Under the pieces are notes generated by a model. That model made no database searches and had not been told where the DNA came from. It worked only from the letters and a program-made list of their open reading frames with translations. Shown here piece by piece: positions 1 through 8,687 of a stretch of 64,000 nucleotides of DNA; the first letter of the stretch is position 1; every line of letters starts with the position of its first letter. The stretch lies in contig CAVYJN010000006.1 in assembly GCA_963768885.1 (NCBI GenBank), positions 124,001 through 188,000 on the forward strand, given 5' to 3'. The translations under genes and the position numbers were made by a program. The stretch is from DASRIA01 sp963768885 (GTDB lineage Bacteria; Actinomycetota; Thermoleophilia; Solirubrobacterales; JBBDJG01).

Positions 1-301
1 CCATCCACCCGGGGTCCAGCTCGATGTCGTTGTTCAGCAGGGCGACCAGCTCTCCCCTGGTCGCCTCGATGCCGCGGTTGAGGGCTGCCGCGACGCCCAC
101 GTTGTGCTCGAGGCGGACGATCTCCGCCTCCGCCCAGTCGCGGCGCAGGAGCGTCACGGAGTCGTCCGCGGATCCGTTGTCGACCACCGTGACGCTGAAG
201 TCGCCATACGTCTGGCGTCGCAGCGACGAGAGCACCCCGGGCAGCAGGTCCCTGCCGTTGTAGCTCAGGACGACGACGGAGACGTGCGCAGCGTCGCCCA
301 C
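1..301 (-). CDS. Family 2 glycosyltransferase, 3' end cut by window edge
   Basis: Only the first 100 codons are inside the window. The GTG start at 301 overlaps the TAG stop of the gene before it (TAGTG), so it is the last visible gene of the minus-strand polysaccharide operon. The visible part is a GT-A nucleotide-binding half: VVVLSYNG at residues 9-16, VVDNGSADDS at 39-48 and the acidic NNDIELDPGW at 90-99. This layout is usual in GT2 enzymes that add sugars such as rhamnose to polyprenyl-linked glycans at the inner membrane face. Acceptor and donor cannot be told from this fragment. Confidence 0.85.
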   Translation of the reverse strand, partial: MGDAAHVSVVVLSYNGRDLLPGVLSSLRRQTYGDFSVTVVDNGSADDSVTLLRRDWAEAEIVRLEHNVGVAAALNRGIEATRGELVALLNNDIELDPGWM

Positions 302-1455
302 TATGCCGCTGGGGCCCGGTCGCGCTCGAGCCAATCCGCGAACTCCGATATGGATCGGACCTCCGGCAGCGGTTGGAGCGTCGGCCACAGGTGGCGGGAC
401 GGCTTGCGGCGGTCGAGCAGGACGTTGCGGCGGATCCGGTCGAAGCTCACGTTGATGAGGAATCCTCGCCACAGGTCGATCCAGTCGCGCGCTCGCAGCA
501 GCCGCATCCGCCTCAGGGCGACGCGGCGCGGCAGCACGCCGAGGCGCGCCTGCAGGAACCAGGAGTAGACCTGGTCGAACACGTACTGCGGGCGCGAGAT
601 CTCGACGCCGGCCAGATCGGCGGGGTAATCCGCCTTGAGATGGAGCAGGCACGCGTAGGTCCCGTTCGCGATCTCGTTGCCGGGAAGGTGGCCGGGAAAA
701 GCGTTGTCGCCCATCCCGAGGTACGAGACTCCCGCGCGTGTGTCATGGCCGTGCACGGTGTGTCCGAACGACTTCGGCGAGATGCCGATGACCACGAGCT
801 TGTCGGGGACATAGGCCCAGGCGTCGGCGCGAAGCATCAGCGCGTTCAGGGCATAGAAGTCGGGGAACGGCGGCCTGAACAGGCCCTTGGTCATGCGGCC
901 CACCGCCGCGCGGGACACGAGCGTCGTCTGCAGGTTCAGGTGCACACGGAACCGGAAGCGGAAGAAGTCGCGGACGAGCCCGCGGCGCGCGTCGAGCGGG
1001 ATCAGCCCCACGGGGGGAAGCGAGGGATCCCACTCGTAGAACGGGTCCGAGAAATGGCTGTCAGGAGTCTCCGGCAGCGCGCCCGGGAAGGCATACGCGT
1101 ATCCGTTGAACGTCAGGCAGTCCGGATCGTCGTACTCCGCGAGACGCTCGGTCAGCCGGGCGGCGCTCCCCGGCAGCAGGAGGTCGTCGTCGCCGAGCAG
1201 CAGGACGTACTCGCCGCAGGCCCGGTCGACCGCGCGCGTCCAGTTCGTCGTGACGTCGAGGACCTGCGGCTGTCTGATCACGGTGAGCCGCGGGTCCCCG
1301 GAGAATCCGGCCAGGACGTCCTGCGTCATGTCGTCGCTCGCGTTGTCCGAGACGATCAGCTCCATCTCCTCGAAGTCCTGTCCGAGCACCGAGGCCACGC
1401 AGTGATGGAGCAGGTCCCCGCCGTTGCGCGTGGGGAGGACGACGGAAAGCTTCAC
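301..1455 (-). CDS. Family 2 glycosyltransferase
   Basis: This 384-residue GT2 protein starts at GTG 1455, which overlaps the stop of the methyltransferase upstream (GTGA). The N-terminus shows VVLPTRNGGDLL at residues 4-15, VSDNASDDM and the metal/sugar-binding acidic run LLGDDDLLLPGS near residue 100, all typical of GT-A folds. The C-terminal 250 residues are less conserved and probably bind the acceptor. No membrane segments are evident. By context it adds one residue to a surface polysaccharide repeat. A longer upstream reading of the same frame was rejected because it only shadows the methyltransferase gene. Confidence 0.85.
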   Translation of the reverse strand: MKLSVVLPTRNGGDLLHHCVASVLGQDFEEMELIVSDNASDDMTQDVLAGFSGDPRLTVIRQPQVLDVTTNWTRAVDRACGEYVLLLGDDDLLLPGSAARLTERLAEYDDPDCLTFNGYAYAFPGALPETPDSHFSDPFYEWDPSLPPVGLIPLDARRGLVRDFFRFRFRVHLNLQTTLVSRAAVGRMTKGLFRPPFPDFYALNALMLRADAWAYVPDKLVVIGISPKSFGHTVHGHDTRAGVSYLGMGDNAFPGHLPGNEIANGTYACLLHLKADYPADLAGVEISRPQYVFDQVYSWFLQARLGVLPRRVALRRMRLLRARDWIDLWRGFLINVSFDRIRRNVLLDRRKPSRHLWPTLQPLPEVRSISEFADWLERDRAPAA

Positions 1456-2363
1456 GCGGCTCCCTCCTTCACGAACAGCGCCGTGTAGGTCGCCCCGCGC
1501 ATGTGCCTGCGCTCGAGCGGCGCCAGCAGCACGGTCAAGCCCGTCCCGAGCGTCAGCGCGAGCAGCGTCCCGAGCTTGCCCGGGGCCGCGCCGGCAAAGA
1601 ACTGCCGCCAGCCGAACAGGTTCCAATAGTTGCCGCCCGGGTCGGAGGAGGTCGCCCCGCGCAGCGCGAGGCCGGATCTCCGTGCGCGGCCGGCGAGCGT
1701 GTCGAGCGGGATCAGGTAGAGGTGCCGGGGCGCGTCCACGTGTGGCCACCGCGATCTCAAGATGCGGAACTGTAGAGACTGGGGATTCGGCAGCGAGCAG
1801 GCCAGCAGCCCTCCTGGAGCGAGGTTCCCGGCGGCGGCCGCGACGAAGGCCCAGGGATCGGGGAGGTGCTCGAGGACGTGCCAGAGCACGATCGCGTCGC
1901 TGGGAGGGAGCTCGGCCAGCGCCCGGTCGGGGCGATCGCTGTGGACCATCGAGAGCCCGAGGTTGTCGCGCAGGTGCGCGCAGGCGCGCGCGTCCATCTC
2001 GACGCCTGCATAGTCGAAGCCGGATCTCGTCGCGAGGTCGGCGAACGCTCCGTTGCCCGGGCCGATCTCGACCATGCGTCCCCCGCGCACGTGGCGGCGC
2101 ACGAGCTCGAGCTTGTAGGACTCGGACGCGGACTCACGGCGCAGCTCCGCGCGGTCGGTGAGCGGGTAGTAGTCGTCGGGGTAGTAGTCGCCGAGGTTGG
2201 CCGGGCGGTTGGCGAGGAAGACCGTCCCACAGGCGTGGCAGCGCCTGTAGTGGAAGGCCTCGTGCCCGATGCCGCGGTTGCGGTCCCGGGTCGTCAGGAG
2301 GTGCGCGGAGGGGGCCCCGCACAGTGGGCACGAGGCGAGGGAACCGGGAGGACCGTCAGGCAT
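1452..2363 (-). CDS. Class I SAM-dependent methyltransferase with zinc ribbon
   Basis: This is a 303-residue protein. An N-terminal four-cysteine zinc knuckle (CPLC at 12-15, CHAC at 42-45) precedes a Rossmann methyltransferase domain with SAM motif I EIGPGNG at residues 99-105, an acidic loop-2 position (VEMDA) and a DAPRHLYL segment typical of this methyltransferase group. The start overlaps the flippase stop by 8 bases and the stop overlaps the next GT2. It probably methylates a sugar hydroxyl or end group of the polysaccharide. The substrate is unknown. Confidence 0.85.
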   Translation of the reverse strand: MPDGPPGSLASCPLCGAPSAHLLTTRDRNRGIGHEAFHYRRCHACGTVFLANRPANLGDYYPDDYYPLTDRAELRRESASESYKLELVRRHVRGGRMVEIGPGNGAFADLATRSGFDYAGVEMDARACAHLRDNLGLSMVHSDRPDRALAELPPSDAIVLWHVLEHLPDPWAFVAAAAGNLAPGGLLACSLPNPQSLQFRILRSRWPHVDAPRHLYLIPLDTLAGRARRSGLALRGATSSDPGGNYWNLFGWRQFFAGAAPGKLGTLLALTLGTGLTVLLAPLERRHMRGATYTALFVKEGAA

Positions 2364-3942
2364 CGGCTTCCCCTGCCGCCACGGTGTGATGCCTGCGCCG
2401 TGCGAGCGCCTCGCGCAGCTCGGGCGGGATCTGGCGAAGCAGTCCCAGCACGAGCACGTAGGCGGCGCCGGCGCAGGCGGACGCGACCAGTGACGGGAGC
2501 ACGGCGAGCATCGCGAGGCCGATCGCGAGGCCGACGAGCGCGGCGGCGGTTACCGGCGCAAGGATTCGCAGCGACAGGGGAAGGTGGTCGCGCGACCTGC
2601 CGCGCACGAGGGCCAGCATGGTCACGGCGAGGCCGGCCTCGGCGAGGACGGTCGCCACCGCCGCTCCGTCGGAGCCGTGCGAGGGGGCGAGGATCAGCGT
2701 CGCGCCGACGCCGAGCGACAACGGGACGACGTTCCCGAGCAGGATCGCCCGGTGCCGTCGCAGCGAGAGCAGGATGAAGCCACACGTGACGGTCACGAAT
2801 GTGCACGCAATCGCGAAAGCCTGGATCTGAAGCGTGCTGACGGACGGCTTGAAGTCGTCCCCGCCGATGACCTGGATCACGAACGCGGCGCCGAGCCCGA
2901 GCATCAGACTGACCCAGACCCCGCCCATGATCATCAGGTCGAGCGTGCGCTGGGATGCGTAGCGCAGCCGGTCGTGATCGTCGCGCGCGGCGCGGGACAT
3001 CACCGGGAATGCGGCGCCGACCACCAGCAGAGGGATTCCGACCAGCACCTCGATCACGCGATAGGAGGTCGCGAAGTACCCCGTCTGCGTCTCGGTCGAT
3101 ACGAGCGACATGAGCACGATCACGATGCGGAAATAGAGCGCGCTGACCGCGATCGCGATCGCGTAGGGCAGCGTCTGGCGCACGAGCGCCCACCAGGCGG
3201 CAGGCTCGAACGCCGGCCGCAGCGAGATCACGCCGCGCACGAGCACAGCGGCGACGCAGAGACCGAGGAGCGCCGCGGGGATCTGCGTGGCGAGCAGCGG
3301 GACCAAGGTCGCCCCCGCGATCACGAGCGCGACGATCAGGATCGCCGCGACGGCCTGGCGCAGCAGCTCCGCCACCGTGATCCACCCGAATTTGAGGTCG
3401 GCCTGCAGCGGGATCGTGATCAGGTTGAAGAGCACGAGCAGCAGCAAGCCCACGCCCGCGACGACCGTGCCCGCGATCAGCTCGCCGTCGTATCCGGCGA
3501 TCAGCCCGAAGCACACGGCGAGCACGACGCCGGTGATCGTGAGCGCGAAGCGCAGGCCCAGCAGGTCCCGCATCAGCCGCCGCCTGTGGTCGCGGTCCAG
3601 CACGGTGTACTCGCGCAGGCCGACTGCGGCAAGGCCCCCCTCGGTCAGCCCCTGCACCATCGCGATCAGCGAGAGCACGAGCGTGTAGCGGCCGAAGTCG
3701 ACGACGCCGAGATGGCGGATCAGGAGCGGGGCGGAGGCGAGCGCGAGCGCGACGCCGCCGGCGTAGCCCGCGAGCCGCAGCGCCCCGCCGCGGATCGCGG
3801 CTCCGCCGGCCTCCGGGCTGTCGAGGACGTCGGCGGTCGGCGCCGGCGGATGGACGATGTCCTCGGGGCGTGGGGCGAGCTCGCCCTCGTGGCCCTCCCA
3901 CGGCGGCGGGGGCGCCCCGCCTACGCGTTCGCCTTCCACCAC
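2356..3942 (-). CDS. Wzx-like polysaccharide flippase (MOP superfamily)
   Basis: This polytopic membrane protein of about 528 residues has around 12-14 hydrophobic segments and short charged loops. It matches the oligosaccharide flippases that move undecaprenyl-linked repeat units across the membrane. The N-terminal 60 residues before the first helix are proline-rich and polar. The start is uncertain. GTG codons at 3942 and 3939 overlap the end of the upstream SDR gene by about 20 bases, and an ATG at 3990 is also in frame. Its place amid glycosyltransferases fits a Wzx/Wzy-type pathway. Confidence 0.85.
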   Translation of the reverse strand: MVEGERVGGAPPPPWEGHEGELAPRPEDIVHPPAPTADVLDSPEAGGAAIRGGALRLAGYAGGVALALASAPLLIRHLGVVDFGRYTLVLSLIAMVQGLTEGGLAAVGLREYTVLDRDHRRRLMRDLLGLRFALTITGVVLAVCFGLIAGYDGELIAGTVVAGVGLLLLVLFNLITIPLQADLKFGWITVAELLRQAVAAILIVALVIAGATLVPLLATQIPAALLGLCVAAVLVRGVISLRPAFEPAAWWALVRQTLPYAIAIAVSALYFRIVIVLMSLVSTETQTGYFATSYRVIEVLVGIPLLVVGAAFPVMSRAARDDHDRLRYASQRTLDLMIMGGVWVSLMLGLGAAFVIQVIGGDDFKPSVSTLQIQAFAIACTFVTVTCGFILLSLRRHRAILLGNVVPLSLGVGATLILAPSHGSDGAAVATVLAEAGLAVTMLALVRGRSRDHLPLSLRILAPVTAAALVGLAIGLAMLAVLPSLVASACAGAAYVLVLGLLRQIPPELREALARRRHHTVAAGEADA

Positions 3943-4835
3943 TCCACCGTGTCGGCGATCCCCTTCTCGAGCGGGACCCCGGGCGCCCATCCGACCTCGT
4001 CACGCAGGCGCCGCGCGTCGGCCTCGAGCAGCGGTGGGTCCCCGGGCCGCTGCGGCAGCTCGCCCCACCGCACCAGGTCGGGTCGCCCAGCGGCGTTCGC
4101 CACCGCGGCCACGATGTCGCGCACGGGGACCGCCTTGCCCGAACCGATGTTGACCGGTCCCTCGACGGTGGAGTCGAGCAGCGCGACGAACGCGCCCGCC
4201 ACGTCGCGCGCGTGCAGGAAGTCGCGGCGCTGCGATCCCTCGGACGTGGGCGCAGGCTCGCCCCGCACCAGCGCCCGCGCGAGCGAGGACACGAGCCGGT
4301 CGGGATGCTCGTGCGGCCCGTAGACGAAGAAGATCCGGCCCCACGAGAAGCTCACGCCCGTGCGCGCGGCGTACCCCTCGGCGACGGCGCGCAGCGCGTC
4401 CTTGGCGGTGCCGTAGTAGGTCGCGGGCTCCAACCGCGTCGTCGCCTCGGACAGCAGCCCCGGCCGTTCGCCCGCGGACCAGTCGTACTCGGCGCAGCTG
4501 CCGGCGAGCGTCGCGCGGCGCCCGCCCGCGGCGGCGAACGCGGACAGCAGGCCGAGGCTCGCCTGCACCCAGTGCGCGTTCTGCTCGGAGTCCCAGAACT
4601 TTCCCGGCACGGCGTACCAGGCGAAGTGCAGCAGGTGGGTCGGGCGCACCTCCTCGACGAGCGCCCGGGCGGCGGCCGTGTCGAGCAGGTCGCAGCGCCG
4701 CCATGTGACGCCGGGCGTCTGCTCCCCGGGGGCGCTCGACCACGTGGCGTGCACGTCGTGACCGCGCTCGGCGAGCAGGGTGAGGGCGTGGCGGCCGATG
4801 AACCCGGTGCCGCCGGTGACGAGCACCCGGGTCAC
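3921..4835 (-). CDS. NAD(P)-dependent SDR sugar reductase/epimerase
   Basis: This 304-residue extended SDR has the cofactor motif GGTGFIG at residues 8-14 and the catalytic Tyr141-x3-Lys145 (YGTAK). The GTG start overlaps the stop of the RmlC-like gene (GTGA). It lies in a row with an RmlC-like epimerase and a C-methyltransferase, while rfbF/rfbG sit 4 kb away. It is therefore best read as the final 4-keto reductase of a nucleotide-linked 6-deoxy C-methyl sugar. Step order and stereochemistry are inference. Confidence 0.85.
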   Translation of the reverse strand: MTRVLVTGGTGFIGRHALTLLAERGHDVHATWSSAPGEQTPGVTWRRCDLLDTAAARALVEEVRPTHLLHFAWYAVPGKFWDSEQNAHWVQASLGLLSAFAAAGGRRATLAGSCAEYDWSAGERPGLLSEATTRLEPATYYGTAKDALRAVAEGYAARTGVSFSWGRIFFVYGPHEHPDRLVSSLARALVRGEPAPTSEGSQRRDFLHARDVAGAFVALLDSTVEGPVNIGSGKAVPVRDIVAAVANAAGRPDLVRWGELPQRPGDPPLLEADARRLRDEVGWAPGVPLEKGIADTVEWWKANA

Positions 4836-5362
4836 GGCCGGAAGTCGGGGAACTGCCTGTCCCGCTCGGAGACGATCGGGTCCGGGCCGGGCCAGTCGAT
4901 GCCGAAGGCCGGGTCGTCGAAGCGCACGCCGCGCGCGGCTGCGGGAACGTAGTGGTGGGACATCTGGTAGTGGACCTCGGAAGCGTCCTCGAGTGTCTGG
5001 AACCCGTGGGCGAAGTCCACGGGCACGTACAGCATGCGCCCGTTGGCGGCGGTCAGATCGGTGCCGAACCAGCCGCAGTAGGTCTCGGAGCCGGGACGCA
5101 GGTCGACGATCACGTCATGGACCGCGCCGCTGGTGCAGCGCACGAGCTTCGCCTCGCCGTCGGGAGGCGCCTGGTAGTGCATCCCGCGCAGGGTGCCGGC
5201 CCTCGCGTTGAAGGACGTGTTGCACTGGACGACGGCGGGGTCGAGGCCGTGACGCTCGAACTCCTGCGCGTCGTAGGTGCGCGCGAAGTGCCCGCGCTCG
5301 TCGGAGAGCTTGTCGAGCTCGATCACGAACGCGCCCGCGAGCGGCGTGGGGACGAACCTCAC
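4832..5362 (-). CDS. RmlC-like NDP-4-keto-6-deoxyhexose 3,5-epimerase
   Basis: This 176-residue cupin-fold protein is close to the usual RmlC length. It shows DERGHF near residues 21-26, the conserved RGMHYQ with the catalytic-base histidine at 62, a lysine at 72 and PVDFAHGFQ in the second half. GTG 5362 overlaps the methyltransferase stop (GTGA) and its own stop overlaps the SDR start, so it is tightly coupled. Because the nearby sugar supply is CDP-linked, the substrate may be a CDP-4-keto sugar and not the dTDP form. The epimerised position is not known. Confidence 0.88.
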   Translation of the reverse strand: MRFVPTPLAGAFVIELDKLSDERGHFARTYDAQEFERHGLDPAVVQCNTSFNARAGTLRGMHYQAPPDGEAKLVRCTSGAVHDVIVDLRPGSETYCGWFGTDLTAANGRMLYVPVDFAHGFQTLEDASEVHYQMSHHYVPAAARGVRFDDPAFGIDWPGPDPIVSERDRQFPDFRP

Positions 5363-6591
5363 GCGTGCAGCTGGAGCGCAGGCGAGCGGACCAGGAACCT
5401 GCCGCCCCAGTCGGCGATGTGGCTGAGCTGGTCCATGATCTCCTCGCGCAGGTTCCAGGGAAGGATGAAGACGACGTCCGGGCGCGTGCGGTCGATCTCC
5501 TCGGGCGCGCGGATCGGGATGTGCGTGCCGGGGAGGTAGTGCCCCTGCTTGTGCGGGCTGCGGTCGGCGGTGAAGTCGATGAAGTCCGTGCCGATGCCGC
5601 AGAAGTTGAGCAGCGTGTTGCCCTTCGCAGCCGCGCCGTAGCCGACGATCGTCGCCCCCTCGTTCTTGAGCGCGATCAGCGATGAGAGGATCTCGCGCTT
5701 CTCCGACTGCACGAGGTCCGCGAAGTCGGTGTAGGTGCCGAGGCTGCGATAGCCGGCCTCCTCCTCGCGGCGAACCAGATCGGTGACGGCGTCGCCGGGC
5801 GCTCCCTTGCCCTCGTGCCGCGCGTAGATGCGCAGCGAGCCGCCGTGCGTGGGCAGTTCGTCGACGTCGAAGATGTCGAGGCCGTGCGCGGCGAACACCG
5901 CGCGCACGGTGAGCAGCGAGAAGTACGAGAAGTGCTCGTGGTAGATCGTGTCGAACTGGCGGTCCTCCACGAGCCGCATGAGGTGGGGGAACTCCATCGT
6001 GATCGTGCCGTCGCCGGCGAGCAGCGTCTTCATTCCCGCGACGAAGTCGTTGAGGTCGGGCACGTGCGCGAGCACGTTGTTGCCGATCAGCAGGTCCGCG
6101 CGGCGTGTGTCCGCGAGCGTCGCCGCGGTCCCGCGCCCGAAGAACTCGACCACGGTCGGGATGCCGCGCTCCTCTTCGGCGACCTTGGCGACGTTGGCCG
6201 CGGGCTCGACCCCGAGGACGGGGACGCCGCGCTCGGCGAAGTACTGGAGCAGGTAGCCGTCGTTCGAGGCGAGCTCCACCACCTGCGAGCCCTCGCCGAG
6301 GCCGAAGCGCTCGACGGCCATCTCGGCGTAGCCGCGGCAGTGCTCGAGCCAGCTGGTCGAGAACGACGAGAAGTACGCGTAGTCCGAGAAGATCGCATCG
6401 GGCGTCTCGAACTCCTCGAGCTGCACCAGGAAGCAGCGATCGCAGACCAGCGCGTGGAGCGGGAAGAACGGCTCCATCGTGCCGAGCTGGTCCTCGCTGA
6501 GGTAGCGGTTCGCGAGCGGCGACATGCCGAGGTCGGCGAACGAGTGCTGCAGAGGGTTGCCGCAGAAGCGACACTGGCTGGAGCGAGGCAC
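5359..6591 (-). CDS. Sugar C-methyltransferase (TylC3/NovU-like)
   Basis: This 410-residue protein has the three-part layout of nucleotide-sugar C-methyltransferases. The N-terminus binds zinc (CRFC at 7-10, CDRC at 50-53). A SAM domain follows with ELASNDGYLL at 106-115 and the catalytic-region IYHEHFSYFS. The C-terminal Rossmann-like domain carries GYGAAAKGN. Family members put a methyl group on a sugar carbon next to a ketone. A TATCCT hexamer 8 bases before GTG 6591 suggests its own leaderless promoter. With rfbF/rfbG it points to a branched 6-deoxyhexose similar in kind to virenose. Confidence 0.9.
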   Translation of the reverse strand: MPRSSQCRFCGNPLQHSFADLGMSPLANRYLSEDQLGTMEPFFPLHALVCDRCFLVQLEEFETPDAIFSDYAYFSSFSTSWLEHCRGYAEMAVERFGLGEGSQVVELASNDGYLLQYFAERGVPVLGVEPAANVAKVAEEERGIPTVVEFFGRGTAATLADTRRADLLIGNNVLAHVPDLNDFVAGMKTLLAGDGTITMEFPHLMRLVEDRQFDTIYHEHFSYFSLLTVRAVFAAHGLDIFDVDELPTHGGSLRIYARHEGKGAPGDAVTDLVRREEEAGYRSLGTYTDFADLVQSEKREILSSLIALKNEGATIVGYGAAAKGNTLLNFCGIGTDFIDFTADRSPHKQGHYLPGTHIPIRAPEEIDRTRPDVVFILPWNLREEIMDQLSHIADWGGRFLVRSPALQLHA

Positions 6592-6599
6592 GGGGCGAG

Positions 6600-6605
6600 A
6601 GGATA
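6600..6605 (-). promoter_or_regulatory. Putative -10 (TATCCT) of the C-methyltransferase
   Basis: On the minus strand TATCCT ends 8 bases before the GTG at 6591. This TANNNT-near-start layout recurs across the window and implies a leaderless message. Confidence 0.45.
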
Positions 6606-6624
6606 CTTGCCGCCCTGGTCCCGC

Positions 6625-7629
6625 TTACCCCGACTGGGTGCGGCGGCGGCCCACGAGATAGCCGCTCAGGCCCGTCGCCATCGCGCCCCGCAATTCCCTT
6701 GCGGACATGCGCCGTGTCGCCTGTACCTTGCGCCGCCGCGCGAGCACGGCGCGCAGTCCGCGGACTGCGTCGAGCTGCCCGCGGAGCGCAGCCCTGGGGT
6801 GGCCGTGTGACGCGAACCAGGCGGCCATCAGCAGGTTCATCAGGAGGTGCTGCGGGAGGTAGATCCACAGCAGCGGTCCGGGCATGTCCTTGACCCACGT
6901 CCACACCAGGTTGCGCTGCGAGTGGTAGATCTGGAAGTCGCTGTGGTGGCCGGTGGTCGAGGACCCGACGTGATGCACGACCGCCTCGGGCACGTGGCCG
7001 CATCGCATCCCCGCGAGGCGCATGCGAAACCCGAGGTCCACGTCCTCGAGGTAGCAGAAGTAGGTCTCGTCGAGGCCACCGACCGACAGGTACGCCTCCC
7101 TGTCGTAGAGCGCTGCCGCGGCTGAGGGCGCGAAGATCTCGCCCCGGCCGCGGGGAGCCTCCGCCACCGGCCGGCGATGGTCGCGGCGCCAGGCGAAGCC
7201 GCCCACGTGGTACACGTCGCCGGTGCCGTCGAGCAGGCCGTCGCAACCCTCCAGCAGGAGGCAGCTGCCGAGCGCGGCCCAGCGCGGCTCCTGCCGCGCT
7301 GCCTCCAGCAGCGCCTCGAGCCATCCGGGCTCCGGAAAGGCATCGGGGTTGAGGAGCGCCACCCAGGCGCAGTCGTTCGCCCGGCGTACCGCGATGTTGT
7401 TGGCGGCGGCAAAGCCGGCGTTGTAGCCGAGGGGCAGGATCTCGACCCCCGGGAACCGCGCGGCGATCCGCTCCGGAGACCCGTCGTGGGAGCCGTTGTC
7501 GACCACGATCGTGCGCGCCGGGGGCAGCGTCTGGCGTGCGAGCGACTCGAGCGTGCGCTCGACCAGCTCGCCGCCGTTCAGGTTGACGACGATCACTGCG
7601 ACCGGGGCGGGATTCGGAGCGGTCGTCAT
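6625..7629 (-). CDS. Family 2 glycosyltransferase (rhamnosyltransferase-like)
   Basis: This 334-residue protein carries VIVVNLNGGELV near the N-terminus, VVDNGSHDGS, ALLNPDAFPEPGW (DxA-type sugar-binding loop) and LEDVDLGFRMRLAG, all hallmarks of the WbbL-like GT2 group. One or two hydrophobic stretches lie near residues 255-280 (PLLWIYLPQHLLMNLLMAAW). The ATG at 7629 was chosen over an upstream in-frame start that would run into the divergent SDR gene. A TATGAT hexamer lies 15 bases upstream. It is the first gene of its operon. Confidence 0.87.
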   Translation of the reverse strand: MTTAPNPAPVAVIVVNLNGGELVERTLESLARQTLPPARTIVVDNGSHDGSPERIAARFPGVEILPLGYNAGFAAANNIAVRRANDCAWVALLNPDAFPEPGWLEALLEAARQEPRWAALGSCLLLEGCDGLLDGTGDVYHVGGFAWRRDHRRPVAEAPRGRGEIFAPSAAAALYDREAYLSVGGLDETYFCYLEDVDLGFRMRLAGMRCGHVPEAVVHHVGSSTTGHHSDFQIYHSQRNLVWTWVKDMPGPLLWIYLPQHLLMNLLMAAWFASHGHPRAALRGQLDAVRGLRAVLARRRKVQATRRMSARELRGAMATGLSGYLVGRRRTQSG

Positions 7630-7666
7630 CTCGGAGGCGCGGCGATCATAGGCGGTGCGGGGGGTT

Positions 7667-7680
7667 CGCGATCGATCGCG
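7667..7680. promoter_or_regulatory. 14-bp perfect palindrome in divergent promoter
   Basis: CGCGATCGATCGCG lies in the 70-base gap between the divergent GT2 (start 7629) and SDR (start 7700), just upstream of both predicted -10 hexamers. It could be an operator. Palindromes of this size also arise by chance in GC-rich DNA. Confidence 0.25.
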
Positions 7681-7685
7681 TCTAG

Positions 7686-7691
7686 TACCTT
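7686..7691 (+). promoter_or_regulatory. Putative -10 (TACCTT) of the SDR at 7700
   Basis: TACCTT ends 8 bases before ATG 7700, the leaderless layout seen repeatedly in this window. Confidence 0.4.
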
Positions 7692-7699
7692 GACGCGTC

Positions 7700-8680
7700 A
7701 TGCGCGTGCTCATCACGGGCGCCGGGGGTTTCGCCGGCCGCCATCTGTGCGCCCTCTGGGCAGCCGAGCGGGCGGAGGTCTCCGGGCTGGGCAGGCGCGA
7801 CCTCTCCCCCGAGGAGATTCCTGCGGGGCTCGAGCGATACCTCTGCTGCGACCTCGAGGACCCGCGGCAGGCGGCCGACGCGGTCACCGCCGAGCGGCCC
7901 GACATGGTGTTCCACCTGGCCGGGCAGGCGTCGGTCGGAAGCTCGTGGAAGGACCCGGCCGCGACGATCCGCGGCAACCTCGGCACGACGATCAACCTGC
8001 TCGAGGCGCTGCGCCGCCACGCTCCGCAGGCCCGCGTGATGATCGCCTGCTCGGGGGAGGAGTACGGCGCCCAGAGCGACCTTCCGGTGACCGAGGACCA
8101 TCCGCTGCGACCGCAGAACCCCTACGCGGTGAGCAAGGCCGCGGCCGATCACGCGGCGGCGCTCTACCACGAGGCGCACGGCATGCACGTGGTGCGGATG
8201 AGGGCGTTCAACCACGCCGGGCCCGGCCAGTCCGACGCACACGTGGTCTCGAAGCTCGCGCGCCAGATCGCCGAGGGCGAGGTGGCGGCGGGCGAGGGCG
8301 ATGCGGCCGAGATCGTCACCGGCGGGCTGGACGTGCGGCGAGACTTCACCGACGTGCGCGACGTCGTGAGGGCCTACAGGATCGCGATGGAGCGCGTGGC
8401 CCCGGGCGCCTACAACGTCTGCAGCGGCCGCTCGACCAGCATCCGCGCGATCCTCGACGGGCTCTCGGAGCTCGCGGCGGTCGAGGTCAGTCAGCGCACC
8501 GACCCGGCCCAGCTCCGCGAGCGCGAGGTCAACGAGATCCGCGGCTCCCACGACAAGCTGGCGCGCGCCACCGGCTGGTCCCCGGAGATCCCGCTCGAGC
8601 GCACGCTCGCCGACACGCTCGAGTGGTGGCGCGAGCGCGTCGGGGCCGAGCTCGCCGACCCGGCCGCGGCCGCCTACTAG
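7700..8680 (+). CDS. SDR reductase/dehydratase, GDP-mannose dehydratase/Rmd-like
   Basis: This 326-residue extended SDR has GAGGFAG at residues 7-13, HLAGQASVGSSW, a catalytic serine in ACSGEEYG and the NPYAVSK (YxxxK) motif. It resembles the GDP-6-deoxy-4-keto-mannose reductase (Rmd) branch more than epimerases of the GalE type. It is transcribed alone, against the two flanking sugar operons, with a divergent promoter shared with the GT2 at 7629. The likely job is making a GDP-deoxysugar such as D-rhamnose. No matching GDP-mannose 4,6-dehydratase is in the window, so this is tentative. Confidence 0.82.
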   Translation: MRVLITGAGGFAGRHLCALWAAERAEVSGLGRRDLSPEEIPAGLERYLCCDLEDPRQAADAVTAERPDMVFHLAGQASVGSSWKDPAATIRGNLGTTINLLEALRRHAPQARVMIACSGEEYGAQSDLPVTEDHPLRPQNPYAVSKAAADHAAALYHEAHGMHVVRMRAFNHAGPGQSDAHVVSKLARQIAEGEVAAGEGDAAEIVTGGLDVRRDFTDVRDVVRAYRIAMERVAPGAYNVCSGRSTSIRAILDGLSELAAVEVSQRTDPAQLREREVNEIRGSHDKLARATGWSPEIPLERTLADTLEWWRERVGAELADPAAAAY

Positions 8681-8687
8681 GGCCGGC

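Noticed and set aside
2584..4323. A 579-codon plus-strand frame opposite the flippase and SDR genes
   Set aside because: Composition is that of an antisense shadow, and both genes on the other strand show clear family motifs throughout.
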